64,000 bases of DNA from Mycolicibacterium iranicum (GTDB taxonomy: Bacteria > Actinomycetota > Actinomycetes > Mycobacteriales > Mycobacteriaceae): the NCBI RefSeq assembly GCF_001650495.1, contig NZ_LWCS01000002.1, positions 186,001 through 250,000 of the forward strand. The letters are read 5' to 3'. The first letter of the stretch is position 1. Each line of letters begins with the position of its first letter. The notes below the pieces were generated by a model. The model was not told the origin of the DNA. It made no database searches and was given only the letters and a program-made list of their open reading frames with translations. Of the stretch, positions 8,161 through 17,239 are shown one piece after another. Made by a program: the position numbers and the translations under genes.

Positions 8161-8934
8161 ATGGACATCGAACTAGCCTGTACCGCGGCTAATCTGGCGC
8201 TTCGCACGGAGGAACGCGCCGAGGCCCGCGGCCTGGCATCCGTGCCGCTCAAGCGAGCGATTCGCCAACACGCCAACCGCGGCTCTTCATCGATCAGCGC
8301 GAAAGACGCCGGCGAGCAGGGTGCGAGCGCCGTTCAGCTGTTCGGCAGCGCAGTAATTCGGTCATCCGAAAACTGTGTCGAATTGTCCGCCCGGTTCGAA
8401 CGTGATGCCATGCCGCTAATCGAGCCTCTCTATGCCGGCGCGTTGGGAATTACCCGTAACCCCATGGACGCTGAGGATCTGCTTCAGGAAACGATGCTGA
8501 AAGGCTATGCCGCTTTCCACTCCTTCCAGGACGGAACCAACCTGAAGGCGTGGCTGTTTCGGATCATGACCAACACATGGATCAGTTCCCACCGCAGGGC
8601 TCAACGGCAGGTGGCGGAATTTCTCTGCGATCGACTGACCGATTCGCAAATCGCCGGCGTTTACCGGCGCTCGTCCTCAGAGTTGCGTTCGGCAGAAGAC
8701 GAAGTGCTGGCCACATTGCCCGACGACGAAATCAAGGCCGCACTGATGGCGCTGCCGGAGAGCTTTCGGATGGCCATCTACTACGCCTACGTGCAAGGTT
8801 TTCACTACAAGGAGATTGCCGAGATCATGCAGACACCCGTCGGCACCGTGATGTCTCGGCTGAGTCGCGGACGCGCCCAGCTTCGAACGCTGCTCGCCGG
8901 TGCGGCAATCGAGCGCTTCTACCCGGGGATTTGA
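8161..8934 (+). CDS. SigH/SigR-like ECF RNA polymerase sigma factor (orphan)
   Basis: 257 residues from ATG 8161 (270 if the start is 8122). Region 2 starts around residue 78 with [22 protein letters not shown] and [20 protein letters not shown], then [15 protein letters not shown]. Region 4 holds [26 protein letters not shown] and [15 protein letters not shown]. This is the SigH/RpoE-like actinobacterial pattern. SigH-type genes are normally followed by a zinc anti-sigma factor (RshA-like); here the next gene is a convergent AraC regulator, so no cognate anti-sigma is adjacent. The N-terminal ~75 residues are an unusual extension with no recognised motif. A second such factor lies at 35338-36069. 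Confidence 0.88.
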   Translation: MDIELACTAANLALRTEERAEARGLASVPLKRAIRQHANRGSSSISAKDAGEQGASAVQLFGSAVIRSSENCVELSARFERDAMPLIEPLYAGALGITRNPMDAEDLLQETMLKGYAAFHSFQDGTNLKAWLFRIMTNTWISSHRRAQRQVAEFLCDRLTDSQIAGVYRRSSSELRSAEDEVLATLPDDEIKAALMALPESFRMAIYYAYVQGFHYKEIAEIMQTPVGTVMSRLSRGRAQLRTLLAGAAIERFYPGI

Positions 8935-9003
8935 CTCGTCGCTGTCGTGCGCCGGCAGCCCACTGGAGTCTGAAACATACTGGTAAGCAATACGATTGGG
9001 CCA

Positions 9004-9993
9004 TCATTCTCGCCCTGCACGTCGGTCGCTCCCGCGAAGCGTCACCGACGGCGATTCACCAAACTGCTGATGGTAATGCTGGGCGAAACGCCCGAAGTGT
9101 AGGAAGCCCCATCGGCTCGCCACAGCAGTCACGGTGACGGACCGCGGGTCGGCGTTCAGAAGCTCGGTATATGCACGGTGTAGACGAAGGTGCCGCAGGT
9201 ATGTCATGGGCGGTGCCTCTTCCGCACGGGCGAAGCTCTTCTGCAATGCCCTGGCGCTGAGTCCCAGCTTTCCCGCCAGTTTTGCTGTGGTCCAAGGTGC
9301 TTCGGGGAAAGCCTGCATCAGCTCGATGGCGCGCCTGACGACTGCCACAGACGACGGGCGTACACCCGCGCGGAGAGCGTCTGTGTAATTGTGCGGCTGC
9401 ATCAGCAGCAGAGTCTCGACGATCAGGTGTTGCAGATTGTCCTTTGTGGGTTGATAGCTCAGCATTCCGCCTGGCCGGTTGGCCTCGCGCATCAAGATGT
9501 CGACCAGTCCCAACCAACTGGCCGACGACGAACCCCTCAGATCCAGCCGGCGCTCGAACTTGACGGGTTGGAGCACCGGTTCATCGAGCGTCATCGCCAG
9601 CTGACGCCGGATCTCCTGGGCAGGCACCATGAGGCAGATCTGTTCGCATCCGGGAGACCACGTGATTTCCACGGGCATGTCGGGCATGAAGACCCCTGCG
9701 GACACCGACGCAGTCGCCATGTCTCGGTGGCCGTCATCCCACGCATTCGTTACCTGTCCGGACAGCGGAATGTCCACGTGATAGGACTGCACGTCAGGTA
9801 CGCGGACCCTCACCGCGCCGCCAAAGTGGACGTAGCCAGCTGTCAGCACGCCCAGGTTCACGGCGCTCAATCTCAGGTCCACTGCAGACGTCGCGGTCGG
9901 AACGATGTCCAATGGCATGTAGGCCTGGCACAGCAAGTCGCGGGCCTCGTCCACATCGTTGGTCTGCACTACCTGTGCGGCCCGCAAACTCAC
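9004..9993 (-). CDS. AraC-family transcriptional regulator
   Basis: 329 residues. The N-terminal ~200 residues resemble the AraC-binding-like domain found in regulators of oxidative catabolism (VRVPDVQSYHVDIPLSGQV). The C-terminal ~100 residues are a double helix-turn-helix: LAGKLGLSARALQKSFARAEEAPPM and VASRWGFLHFGRFAQHYHQQFGESPS. The start is GTG at 9993, with a weak ribosome site. It is divergent from the second PucR-type regulator and convergent with the sigma factor. The target is unknown. Confidence 0.88.
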   Translation of the reverse strand: MSLRAAQVVQTNDVDEARDLLCQAYMPLDIVPTATSAVDLRLSAVNLGVLTAGYVHFGGAVRVRVPDVQSYHVDIPLSGQVTNAWDDGHRDMATASVSAGVFMPDMPVEITWSPGCEQICLMVPAQEIRRQLAMTLDEPVLQPVKFERRLDLRGSSSASWLGLVDILMREANRPGGMLSYQPTKDNLQHLIVETLLLMQPHNYTDALRAGVRPSSVAVVRRAIELMQAFPEAPWTTAKLAGKLGLSARALQKSFARAEEAPPMTYLRHLRLHRAYTELLNADPRSVTVTAVASRWGFLHFGRFAQHYHQQFGESPSVTLRGSDRRAGRE

Positions 9994-10145
9994 GGAAGCG
10001 ACCGACCTGCGCAGGCCGTGCTCGACTTGGCCACTATCACCTTCGCCAGTCTAGAGAGTCCGCGGTGTCACGTTTGGGCGCTGGCATGTACCGCTGGCTA
10101 TCGCGCAGGAGTAAGCTGTCGCTACCAGGCGGGACGCACACTTTT

Positions 10146-10164
10146 CGAACCGGAACCCGGTTCG
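10146..10164. promoter_or_regulatory. Palindrome between AraC and second PucR-type regulator
   Basis: CGAACCGG (10146-10153) and CCGGTTCG (10157-10164) are exact inverted repeats with a 3-nt spacer. The site ends 25 nt before the GTG at 10190 and 55 nt before the ATG at 10220, and is a likely operator in this divergent region. Confidence 0.5.
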
Positions 10165-10189
10165 GATCGCCAACGGTGCGTATCACCGC

Positions 10190-11914
10190 GTGGCGCGAAG
10201 GGCGGCAAGCCACTTCGACATGAAGAGCGAATCAGATAGTCCACAACGACGAGGCTGGCACGCCGACCAGATTTCGCCCGAGAGTCTGGCCGTCCTGGCC
10301 CGCGTCGACTTCAGCGATTCCGACGCGGACGAGATCTTCGACATGGCAACCACTGCCGTCGCCGATCTCGCACTCTGTCAGGTCGAGGCCAGTTACCGAT
10401 CTGTGGACGAACTCTTCGTCGGCTTTCCGCCATCGCAACTGAAGCGTCCCGAAATCGAACGGCACCTGCGCCATTCAGGCTGCGACGGGCCTGTAACCGT
10501 AGCGGACGGCCGCTGGGGGTGGGCGCTTCCCCTCAATCACCGCAACGACGTTCTGGGTTGCCTGGTGCTCAGTGCGGTCACTGCACCGCCGGAGCATCAG
10601 ATCTTGTTGCTGACCATCCTCGCTCGACAGGCGGGCACCGCCTTGGCGCACATTGCCACGCAGGACCACAACGTCGGATACACCGGACGCCTGATCACGG
10701 CCAACAGTGGTTTGGAGGAGATGAACCGCGAACTTTCCAGCTCAATTGAGCGATTGCAACGGCAAGCCACCATGTACGAGGTTCTCAGCGCGGGAGCGCA
10801 ATTGGGCGAGCAGGGGATCGCCGATGCGCTGTATGAGTTGACGGCACTGCCGGTATGCGTCGAGGACAAGTTCGGCAACCTGCGGTGCTGGGCTGGGCCT
10901 GGCGAGCCACGGCCGTACCCCAAGCAGACAGGCGACGATCGCGACCTCTTGCTTCACCAGCTGGCGGCACAGAACGGACTAGCACGGGTCGGAAGCCACC
11001 TGCTTGCCCTCGTTCAACCCCGGTCCGAGATCCTCGGTGTCCTGTCTTTGCGGGACCCAAAGAATTCAGCGACTGATGAGGCCCTCGCTGCCCTGCGCCA
11101 GGGGGCCAAAATACTTGCACTCGAGCTTGCCCACAGGCGCACCCTCGCTGAGATGGAGCTCAACCTGCGCCGCGACTTGTTCGACGATCTGCTGGCAGGG
11201 ACCGACCGGGACGGGGCCTACGCGCGTGCCGACGCCCTGGGCCACGACCTGCGGCGCCCGCATTATGCGGTGGTGATGCAGTCCGCTGCTTTCGCAGCGG
11301 GCACGCTGGCGAGCGCGGCCGGGCGCGCTGCGAGCGCATTGCACTTGCACTACCTGCTGGGGCGCCAGGGTGACGTCACTGTGATGCTGACCGATGGCCG
11401 TCCGGATCCGCATGCGTTGTACGACCTGATCACTGAAGGCCTTGGCAAGTCAGGCACCGTGATCGGCATCGGCACCCGTTGCGAAGTACCAGACGAGCTG
11501 CCGCGATCCTTCATGGAGGCGCGTCGCGCTCTGAACATCCGCTTGCATTCGGCCAATCCTGAAGGCGCAGCCGCATTTGACGAACTCGGCTTCTATCGTT
11601 TGATCGCTGCTGCCCATGACGTCGGGGCGGTCGACGCTTTCATGCGGGAATGGCTTGGCGCACTTCTGGACTACGATGAGGGCAGGAACTCCGCACTTGT
11701 CCTGACACTCAGCGATTACCTGGAATGCGGTGGAAAATATGACGAATCCTCAGCCGCATTACACATACATCGCAGCACGCTTCGCTACCGGCTGGCGCGC
11801 ATTTCCGAGCTCACCGGCCACGACCTCCGCGACGTCGATACCAGGTTCAACCTCCATGCCGCGACTCGGGCATGGCGGTTCCTCAGTGAGGCTGACCGCC
11901 AGCGCGGCGATTAG
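10190..11914 (+). CDS. PucR/CdaR-type transcriptional regulator (second paralogue)
   Basis: 574 residues, matching the regulator at 2097-3824 in layout: a GAF-like N-terminus, linker helix (about 165-190), GIADALYELTALPVCVEDKFGNLRCW, RRDLFDDLLAGTD, a GGDEF-like middle lacking obvious catalysis, and a C-terminal PucR HTH (YLECGGKYDESSAALHIH then RSTLRYRLARI). The start may be GTG 10190 or ATG 10220 (MKSESDS); neither has a compelling ribosome site. Its stop overlaps the Hsp20 stop by 4 nt on the opposite strand. Ligand and target are unknown. Confidence 0.86.
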   Translation: MARRAASHFDMKSESDSPQRRGWHADQISPESLAVLARVDFSDSDADEIFDMATTAVADLALCQVEASYRSVDELFVGFPPSQLKRPEIERHLRHSGCDGPVTVADGRWGWALPLNHRNDVLGCLVLSAVTAPPEHQILLLTILARQAGTALAHIATQDHNVGYTGRLITANSGLEEMNRELSSSIERLQRQATMYEVLSAGAQLGEQGIADALYELTALPVCVEDKFGNLRCWAGPGEPRPYPKQTGDDRDLLLHQLAAQNGLARVGSHLLALVQPRSEILGVLSLRDPKNSATDEALAALRQGAKILALELAHRRTLAEMELNLRRDLFDDLLAGTDRDGAYARADALGHDLRRPHYAVVMQSAAFAAGTLASAAGRAASALHLHYLLGRQGDVTVMLTDGRPDPHALYDLITEGLGKSGTVIGIGTRCEVPDELPRSFMEARRALNIRLHSANPEGAAAFDELGFYRLIAAAHDVGAVDAFMREWLGALLDYDEGRNSALVLTLSDYLECGGKYDESSAALHIHRSTLRYRLARISELTGHDLRDVDTRFNLHAATRAWRFLSEADRQRGD

Positions 11915-12330
11915 GTAGGGGCATCGCTAGAATCACTCACCGGGATCTTGCGGGTCTTCGCGCTTTCCGCTTTGGGCACATAAACCCTGAGCACGCCATA
12001 CGCCAACGACGCCTCGACCTCATCCTCGCGCAGGGGGCCTGGCAATGTGGCACGAAACTCGAACTCGCCGACCTTTCGTGTCCGACGGCGGAAAAGGCCC
12101 TCGCGCTCGCGTTCCTTCACCGCGCCGGTCACCACCAACTCGTTGCCGTTCAAGGAGACGTCGACGTCTTTGTGCCACACCCCCGGAAGCTCGACCTCGA
12201 CGATGTAGGCGCTATCTGTTTCGAGGATGTCGGCCTCAGGTGACCAGAGCTCCGTGTAGAGATTCTCGAACTCGCCCGATGGCCGCCGTCGACCCACCGG
12301 GACTGCGGGACGTTGCGATGACCGAGTCAT
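11911..12330 (-). CDS. Hsp20/alpha-crystallin small heat shock protein
   Basis: 139 residues. The alpha-crystallin domain spans about residues 35-125: YIVEVELPGVWHKDVDVSLN, NELVVTG, then FEFRATLPGPL and the family signature A-x-L-x-x-G-V-L (ASLAYGVLRVYVPK). ATG at 12330 is chosen because GAGGGAGA lies just before it; an in-frame TTG at 12345 is less likely. It functions as an ATP-independent holdase chaperone. It is downstream of the DUF1931 gene by 87 nt on the same strand and may share its transcript. Confidence 0.93.
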   Translation of the reverse strand: MTRSSQRPAVPVGRRRPSGEFENLYTELWSPEADILETDSAYIVEVELPGVWHKDVDVSLNGNELVVTGAVKEREREGLFRRRTRKVGEFEFRATLPGPLREDEVEASLAYGVLRVYVPKAESAKTRKIPVSDSSDAPT

Positions 12331-12417
12331 GTCGTTCTCCCTCAATTTTGATCCGTGGTCACAGAAGACTGCCGCAACCTGCCGCGATCAGTCATGACCG
12401 GTACACAGCGTCGGACT

Positions 12418-12870
12418 TCAGAACACCAGTCGAAAAATTGTGAACGCCCGATCCCAATGCTCGGTGGAAGGGCTGGACACCGTCGGATCCACCAGTCGAA
12501 ATGTGCGTGCCAGCGCGATACTCAACCCGCCGAACAACTCTGGCAGCAACCGCTCAGTTTCCTCAGCGAACGTGACGTCCAGGGGTGGTTGGCGAACCAC
12601 CTGGCGCAGCAGCTCGCGGATCTCCTCGGCCTCCTCCATCTTGTCGAACTCGCGCATTCGCTCCTGGACGCCCTTCGTGATCGGAAGATCCTGCGCCACA
12701 ACCACGTCGCGCCCATTCCACTTCGCCGAGTTACGCCCCGCGATGGCGATGTCATCAATCTGCTCGTCGACGAACTCCCGGTATCGACGGACGTCATTCT
12801 TATCGATCTTGATGCCGTCGACCGACCGAAAGAACCGTTGGAAAAGCGGAATACCCGATGGATGCGTCAC
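12418..12870 (-). CDS. DUF1931 protein (histone-fold, Aq_328-like)
   Basis: 150 residues strongly resembling DUF1931: FQRFFRSVDGIKIDKNDVRR, then GRDVVVAQDLPITKGVQER, PPLDVTFAEETERLLPELFGG and TEHWDRAFTIF. The Aquifex member Aq_328 was shown structurally to have two histone-like folds, but the cellular role is unknown; DNA binding is only a possibility. GTG at 12870 is chosen because GGAGGA precedes it at good spacing. The neighbours (Hsp20 downstream, HtrA-like protease upstream on the same strand) suggest a stress role. Confidence 0.88.
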   Translation of the reverse strand: MTHPSGIPLFQRFFRSVDGIKIDKNDVRRYREFVDEQIDDIAIAGRNSAKWNGRDVVVAQDLPITKGVQERMREFDKMEEAEEIRELLRQVVRQPPLDVTFAEETERLLPELFGGLSIALARTFRLVDPTVSSPSTEHWDRAFTIFRLVF

Positions 12871-13203
12871 GTCATTCCTCCGGTCCAAAGATTGAGATGG
12901 GCCCGGTCAGGCCGTTGGTCAACTCTTGCACTGTCATCGCCGACACCGAATCGGACCCATAGGTGTAATCTCGCCGACCCGGTTCGACCCAGCAGGTCGA
13001 GAGTTGCGGATAGGACCGCGTTGAGCGATGCAGCGGTGACCACCCCCGAGGCGCCGAGACGCTGACTGGGAACGTGAAATCAAGGACTTGATCGACACAG
13101 CGTCGGCAGACTGACTTTCCCCGAATCGCCTGGCTGCGGTGGGATGCCGGTGCTGAACCTCACGGTGCCGCCTCATCAGCCGGGGTCCCACACAGCGCGC
13201 AGC
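12871..13203. other. Intergenic region between HtrA-like lipoprotein and DUF1931 gene
   Basis: 333 nt with no supported gene. It is the promoter region for the DUF1931-Hsp20 pair; no clear promoter or palindrome was identified. Confidence 0.4.
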
Positions 13204-14271
13204 CTAACTCGGCGACCGCTCGGCGACTGTGACCGCGATGTCCTCGGTGGTAGCTCCGCGGAGCACCGACAACTGGACGCGGTCACCCGGTTTGGTGCTA
13301 CGAAGCTCTGCCACGAGCTCCTCAGCGGTAGCCGTATCCTCACCGTTCAAAGCGACGATGATGTCGCCGGGTCGAACTCCGGCCTCCGCAGCCGGACTTG
13401 GCGTCAAAACCTGCATGGCGACCACACCGCTGGTGCGCTCGATGCCCAGCGTCCGAGCAATTTCGGGCGTCAGGGTGGCGGGCTGGATACCGATGAAGGA
13501 GTGGCGGGCGGTCCCGGTGGCCAGCAGTTGGTCGGCGACATCGACGACGGTGGCGGCGGGAATGGCAAAACCGAGGGATACCGCACCCTCGGTCGGTGGA
13601 ATGTAGGCCACGCTCATACCGATGACCTCACCTTGCGCATCGAGTACCGCACCCCCGGAGTTTCCCGGTGAGATGGCGGCGTCGGTCTGAATGAGATCGA
13701 CCAGCGGTGCACCGGTCGACGCCGACCCCGGAATCTGTCGGTGAAGTCCTGAGATGATGCCGGATGTGACGGTGGCCGCGAATCCCAGTGGGCTGCCTAT
13801 GACTACGGCCAGTTCACCGACGTGGGGTAGCGGCTCCTGAAAGGTCGCTGCGGGCAGGCCGGTGCGGTCGACTTGAATGACGGCGAGGTCGGAAACCTTG
13901 TCGGCGCCACGGACAGTTCCCGCGATGCGCCGCCCGTCGGCGAGGGCTACGGTGACGTCTCGGGCACCGTCGACTACGTGGGCGTTGGTCACAATCGTGC
14001 CGTCTGCCCTGTAGACGATGCCGCTGCCCACGCCGCTGTCGGTGAGCACGGTGACGACCGAGGGTTCGACCCGCCGGACCAGTGCCGGTAGATCCGTGCC
14101 GCCCGCCACAACAGGCGCCGTCGATACCGGGGGTGCCGCCGATGAGCCGGTGAACCCGGACTCCGTCGAGCCGGAGTCGGTTGAACCATCGCATGCGGCG
14201 AGGACGACGGCCGCGACAACGACCAGTCGCAGTATCCACACGGCGGGTCGTACGGTCGGCGTCGGATGCAT
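13204..14271 (-). CDS. HtrA/DegP-like trypsin-PDZ serine protease, lipoprotein
   Basis: 355 residues. A hydrophobic N-terminal segment ends in the lipobox V-L-A-A-C with C27 as the lipidated cysteine, so the protein should be anchored outside the membrane. The protease domain has the complete triad: H99 (TNAHVV), D129 (SDLAV) and S206 (GNSGG). One PDZ domain follows from about residue 260 (FIGIQPATLTPEIARTLGIE; GVRPGDIIVALNG). This fits an envelope quality-control protease. It is on the same strand as, and upstream of, DUF1931 and Hsp20. Confidence 0.92.
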   Translation of the reverse strand: MHPTPTVRPAVWILRLVVVAAVVLAACDGSTDSGSTESGFTGSSAAPPVSTAPVVAGGTDLPALVRRVEPSVVTVLTDSGVGSGIVYRADGTIVTNAHVVDGARDVTVALADGRRIAGTVRGADKVSDLAVIQVDRTGLPAATFQEPLPHVGELAVVIGSPLGFAATVTSGIISGLHRQIPGSASTGAPLVDLIQTDAAISPGNSGGAVLDAQGEVIGMSVAYIPPTEGAVSLGFAIPAATVVDVADQLLATGTARHSFIGIQPATLTPEIARTLGIERTSGVVAMQVLTPSPAAEAGVRPGDIIVALNGEDTATAEELVAELRSTKPGDRVQLSVLRGATTEDIAVTVAERSPS

Positions 14272-14826
14272 CGGCTCAGAGCCTCCATATCGCAGCGGAG
14301 TTCAGTGATCCCTCATCAATGGGTCGGTGCGCCATGGTGGCCACCTCACGCGACAAACGTTGCATCCTATCGCCGCTTGTGACACGGTCCTGTCGGTCCC
14401 AAACCCTGAGCCCGTACCTGGCTCGCCAGGTCGAACGGCCCACAGGCCATCTGCCCGAAAGCCTTTCGATGCTCCACTGGCGGTGTTCCTGATCGCGAAG
14501 GCAACCCACGCCGTGCCAGCGGGGCGAAGCCGCAGCGTCGTGCCGACAGTTCAAAGTTTCGCTCCCGGAGTGGACCTCCGAGGACGATGACGTAGAGCTC
14601 GTCGCGGTTCAAGCTGATCAACACTTCGATGTCCACGACAACGGATGGGCCACGCGTTCTCCCCACCCGGAAGTCGGTGCGCCAACCGGGGGCCTCGGCG
14701 GTGCGCCGAGGGACCAGCACAACCTCGTGATGACCCAGGAGCTTGTCTTGCCACACCGTGCAATACCGATTTCCGAGATGACATCGTGTGCGGACGGCGG
14801 GCGACGACGATGGTGACCGGACAACC
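14272..14826. other. Intergenic stretch with a possible decayed small-heat-shock-like fragment
   Basis: 555 nt between divergent genes and without an intact gene. On the minus strand, around 14540-14650, the frame reads ISLNRDELYVIVLGGPLRER, which vaguely resembles the VSLN-NELVVTG strand pair of Hsp20 proteins. There is no ribosome site and no family signature, so this is at most a remnant. Confidence 0.25.
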
Positions 14827-16026
14827 ATGACCGTCGACGACGGCACCGGAGAATCGCTCGGCCGCAAGTCCGTCGCCGACAGTTCGGAGTCGGAGGAGCC
14901 GGATGAGCGGTCGGTGGGCTACCTGGAGTTGTTCTTCGACCTCACGTTCGTCTTTGCGATGTCTCAGGTTACCCACCTGATGCTCCATGACATCTCTTGG
15001 CAGGGATTCGGCCGCGGTGTGCTCGCATTGCTCGCCCTCTGGTGGGCCTGGGTGTGCTATGGCTGGCTGACCAACTTGTTCGAGATCGCGCGGGTGACGC
15101 ACACGGCTCTGATGATCACCGCAATGGCGGCGATGCTCATCGCGGTGACCGCGCTGCCGACGGCATTCACCACGGGGGCACTCGTTTTCGCGCTCGCATT
15201 GCTGGCCGTCCGTCTCATCAACGCCGGTATGTTCATCGCCTCGGTATCCCGAGGTGAGGCTGAGTTGGCCTCGGCGATTCGCCGACTGGTGCCCGGCCTG
15301 CTCGTCGGGCCGGTCCTGATTGTCGCCGGCGCGTTCGTCCCCTCTCCTTATCGTGAGATGCTCTGGGTTGCTGCGGCCGTGGCCGACTTCGGTAGCCCTC
15401 TGATCGCAGGCATCAACGGACTTCGCGTCGTCCCGTCGTATTTCGTCCATCGGCACGGCTTGGTCATCATCATCGCGCTGGGCGAGGCCGTCATCGCGCT
15501 CGGAGCCGGCGCGTCCGAGAGCGTGCACCATCCCGGGGTTCTCGGCGCTGTCGTGCTGGGGATCCTGATCACGGGCACCATGTGGTGGACCTACTTTGGC
15601 CTCACCACCGGTGCCGAGGAGCGTCTGCGGCTGACACCCGCCTCGGAACGGCCACAGCTCGCACGCGACGCCTACAGCTACCTGCACCTGCCGCTGGTGG
15701 CGGGGATCGTGTTCTTCGCCCTCGGCGCACGGGTGTCGGTGGAACACATCGACGAACCGTTGGCACCGTTGGCCGCCCTCGCCCTCACCGGTGGGGTGGC
15801 GTTGTTCTACGCCGGGGAGGTGGCCTACCGATGGCGTGACCACCGTCAGCTCACAGTCGACCGGCTTGTCACCGCCGCCGCCGCCCTACTGGTGTTTCCC
15901 CTGGCGACTTCTGCCCCCGCCGTTGTGTCACTAGCGGTTCTCACCATCATCGGAGTGGTACGACTCGCATGGGAATTGTGGCGAGGACCTCAGATCGGTT
16001 CCGACGCAGTAAGACTCGTGTGGTGA
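14827..16026 (+). CDS. Low-temperature requirement A (LtrA) family membrane protein
   Basis: About 399 residues with many hydrophobic segments. The N-terminal family signature is clear: RSVGYLELFFDLTFVFAMSQVTH, then WWAWVCYGWLTN and, in the middle, HRHGLVIIIALGEAVIALG. LtrA was named from a cold-sensitive Listeria mutant; the biochemical function is unknown. ATG at 14827 is preferred; GTG at 14788 would add 13 polar residues. It is followed by the PPOX-fold gene 69 nt later in the same direction. Confidence 0.9.
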   Translation: MTVDDGTGESLGRKSVADSSESEEPDERSVGYLELFFDLTFVFAMSQVTHLMLHDISWQGFGRGVLALLALWWAWVCYGWLTNLFEIARVTHTALMITAMAAMLIAVTALPTAFTTGALVFALALLAVRLINAGMFIASVSRGEAELASAIRRLVPGLLVGPVLIVAGAFVPSPYREMLWVAAAVADFGSPLIAGINGLRVVPSYFVHRHGLVIIIALGEAVIALGAGASESVHHPGVLGAVVLGILITGTMWWTYFGLTTGAEERLRLTPASERPQLARDAYSYLHLPLVAGIVFFALGARVSVEHIDEPLAPLAALALTGGVALFYAGEVAYRWRDHRQLTVDRLVTAAAALLVFPLATSAPAVVSLAVLTIIGVVRLAWELWRGPQIGSDAVRLVW

Positions 16027-16095
16027 CCACGACACTCTTTCGGAATCGTCGACTGGGCAGGCCGATCGACTCGTGAATTCACCCTGGAGGTAGTT

Positions 16096-16476
16096 GTGCC
16101 GCAGATGTCGGATGGGCAATACCGGGACTTCACCACCGCCGGGACCCGTACGGCCAGGTGGGCAACGATGCGCCGAGACGGCCGCCCCCACGTCGTGCCG
16201 GTGTGGTTCATTCTCGAAGGCGACGACCTGCTGATCACCACTGGGTCCAAATCCGTCAAGGGCCGGGCGGTGTTGCGCGATCCACGGGTCGCTGTCTGCA
16301 TCGACGACGATCGGCCGCCCTACGCGTTCGTGATGATCGACGGTCACGCCACCGTCAGCACCGATCCAGATGAGGTACTGCGCGTCGCGACTCTCAACGC
16401 CCGCCGCTATGTCGGGGCAAAGTTGGCGCAGGAGTACGGTCGGCTCAATGGGGGCACGGGGATGGTGCTCGTTTGA
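16096..16476 (+). CDS. PPOX-class (split-barrel) F420/FMN-dependent oxidoreductase
   Basis: 126 residues matching the pyridoxamine-phosphate-oxidase-like split barrel: ARWATMRRDGRPHVVPVWFIL, DDLLITTGSKSVKGRAVLRDPRVAVCIDD, then a strand with DGHATVS. In mycobacteria such small proteins usually bind F420 or FMN and reduce small molecules. GTG at 16096 follows CTGGAGGTA. Substrate unknown; it may be co-transcribed with ltrA. Confidence 0.87.
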   Translation: MPQMSDGQYRDFTTAGTRTARWATMRRDGRPHVVPVWFILEGDDLLITTGSKSVKGRAVLRDPRVAVCIDDDRPPYAFVMIDGHATVSTDPDEVLRVATLNARRYVGAKLAQEYGRLNGGTGMVLV

Positions 16477-16593
16477 ATCACGCCCGGAAAAAGTGGTGTC
16501 GGAAAACAACGTCACCCGTGTGTAGCAACGCGCGGCGACTGTGATGTCGGTCGACGATATCGACGACACCGCTCAACCTCAGGTGCACCGGCA

Positions 16594-16632
16594 CGCGAAC
16601 CGCAAAGGGGAGGGCCACCCTTCCGGTTCGCG
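16594..16632. terminator. Hairpin between convergent PPOX and PfpI genes
   Basis: CGCGAACCG (16594-16602) pairs exactly with CGGTTCGCG (16624-16632), and an inner AAGGG/CCCTT pair extends the stem. It lies between two convergent stops and probably serves as terminator for both. Confidence 0.6.
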
Positions 16633-16658
16633 CCGCCGGAGCCCTGAGGGCCTGCGTA

Positions 16659-17216
16659 TCAGGTGTGCTGTTTTGCCTTCGCGAACTGGGCCACTATTGC
16701 GGCGCAGAAGGCCGGTAGGTCGTCGGGTGATCGGCTGGAGACGAATTGGCCATCGATGACGACCTCCTCATCGACGACGTCCGCACCCGCTCGCCGCAGA
16801 TCAGTCCGGATGCTCGGCCATGACGTGATGCGGACTCCCGCGAGTACGTCGGCTTCGGCAAGGGTCCACGGACCGTGACAGATCACACCGATCGGCCTGC
16901 CGGTGTCTGCGAATGACTTGACGAAGCGGACCGCGTCGGTGTTCATCCTCAGTTGGTCAGGGTTTACGGTTCCGCCCGGCAGCAACAGGGCGTCGTAGTC
17001 ATCGGCGGACACGTCCGCCACCACACGGTCGACCGGAAAGCTCCCGGCCGGCACCATGTCGAACTGCCGGGCTTGAATCTCACCCGGGTGCAGCGAGATG
17101 ATCTCGGTCGTCGCACCCGCGCCATGTAGCGCTCCGCGAGGCTGTTCGAGTTCGATTCGCTCGACGCCGTCAGCGGCCAGTATGCCGACCCGCAGACCCC
17201 GAAGTTCCTGTGTCAT
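16659..17216 (-). CDS. DJ-1/PfpI family protein (class I glutamine amidotransferase-like)
   Basis: 185 residues. The nucleophile elbow is G-V-I-C-H-G-P-W with C113 and H114, after the family strand LLLPGGTVNPDQLR. These residues match the PfpI/YhbO group, linked to general stress and to glyoxal/protein repair activity. ATG at 17216 has GGAG close upstream. It follows the small acidic protein gene at 17240 by 23 nt. Confidence 0.9.
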   Translation of the reverse strand: MTQELRGLRVGILAADGVERIELEQPRGALHGAGATTEIISLHPGEIQARQFDMVPAGSFPVDRVVADVSADDYDALLLPGGTVNPDQLRMNTDAVRFVKSFADTGRPIGVICHGPWTLAEADVLAGVRITSWPSIRTDLRRAGADVVDEEVVIDGQFVSSRSPDDLPAFCAAIVAQFAKAKQHT

Positions 17217-17239
17217 AACGTTTCTCCAGTCCCTTCAAG

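Noticed and set aside
14551..15843. Minus-strand open frame of 430 codons
   Set aside because: Antisense to ltrA, with an implausible composition (runs of H, R, E, Q).
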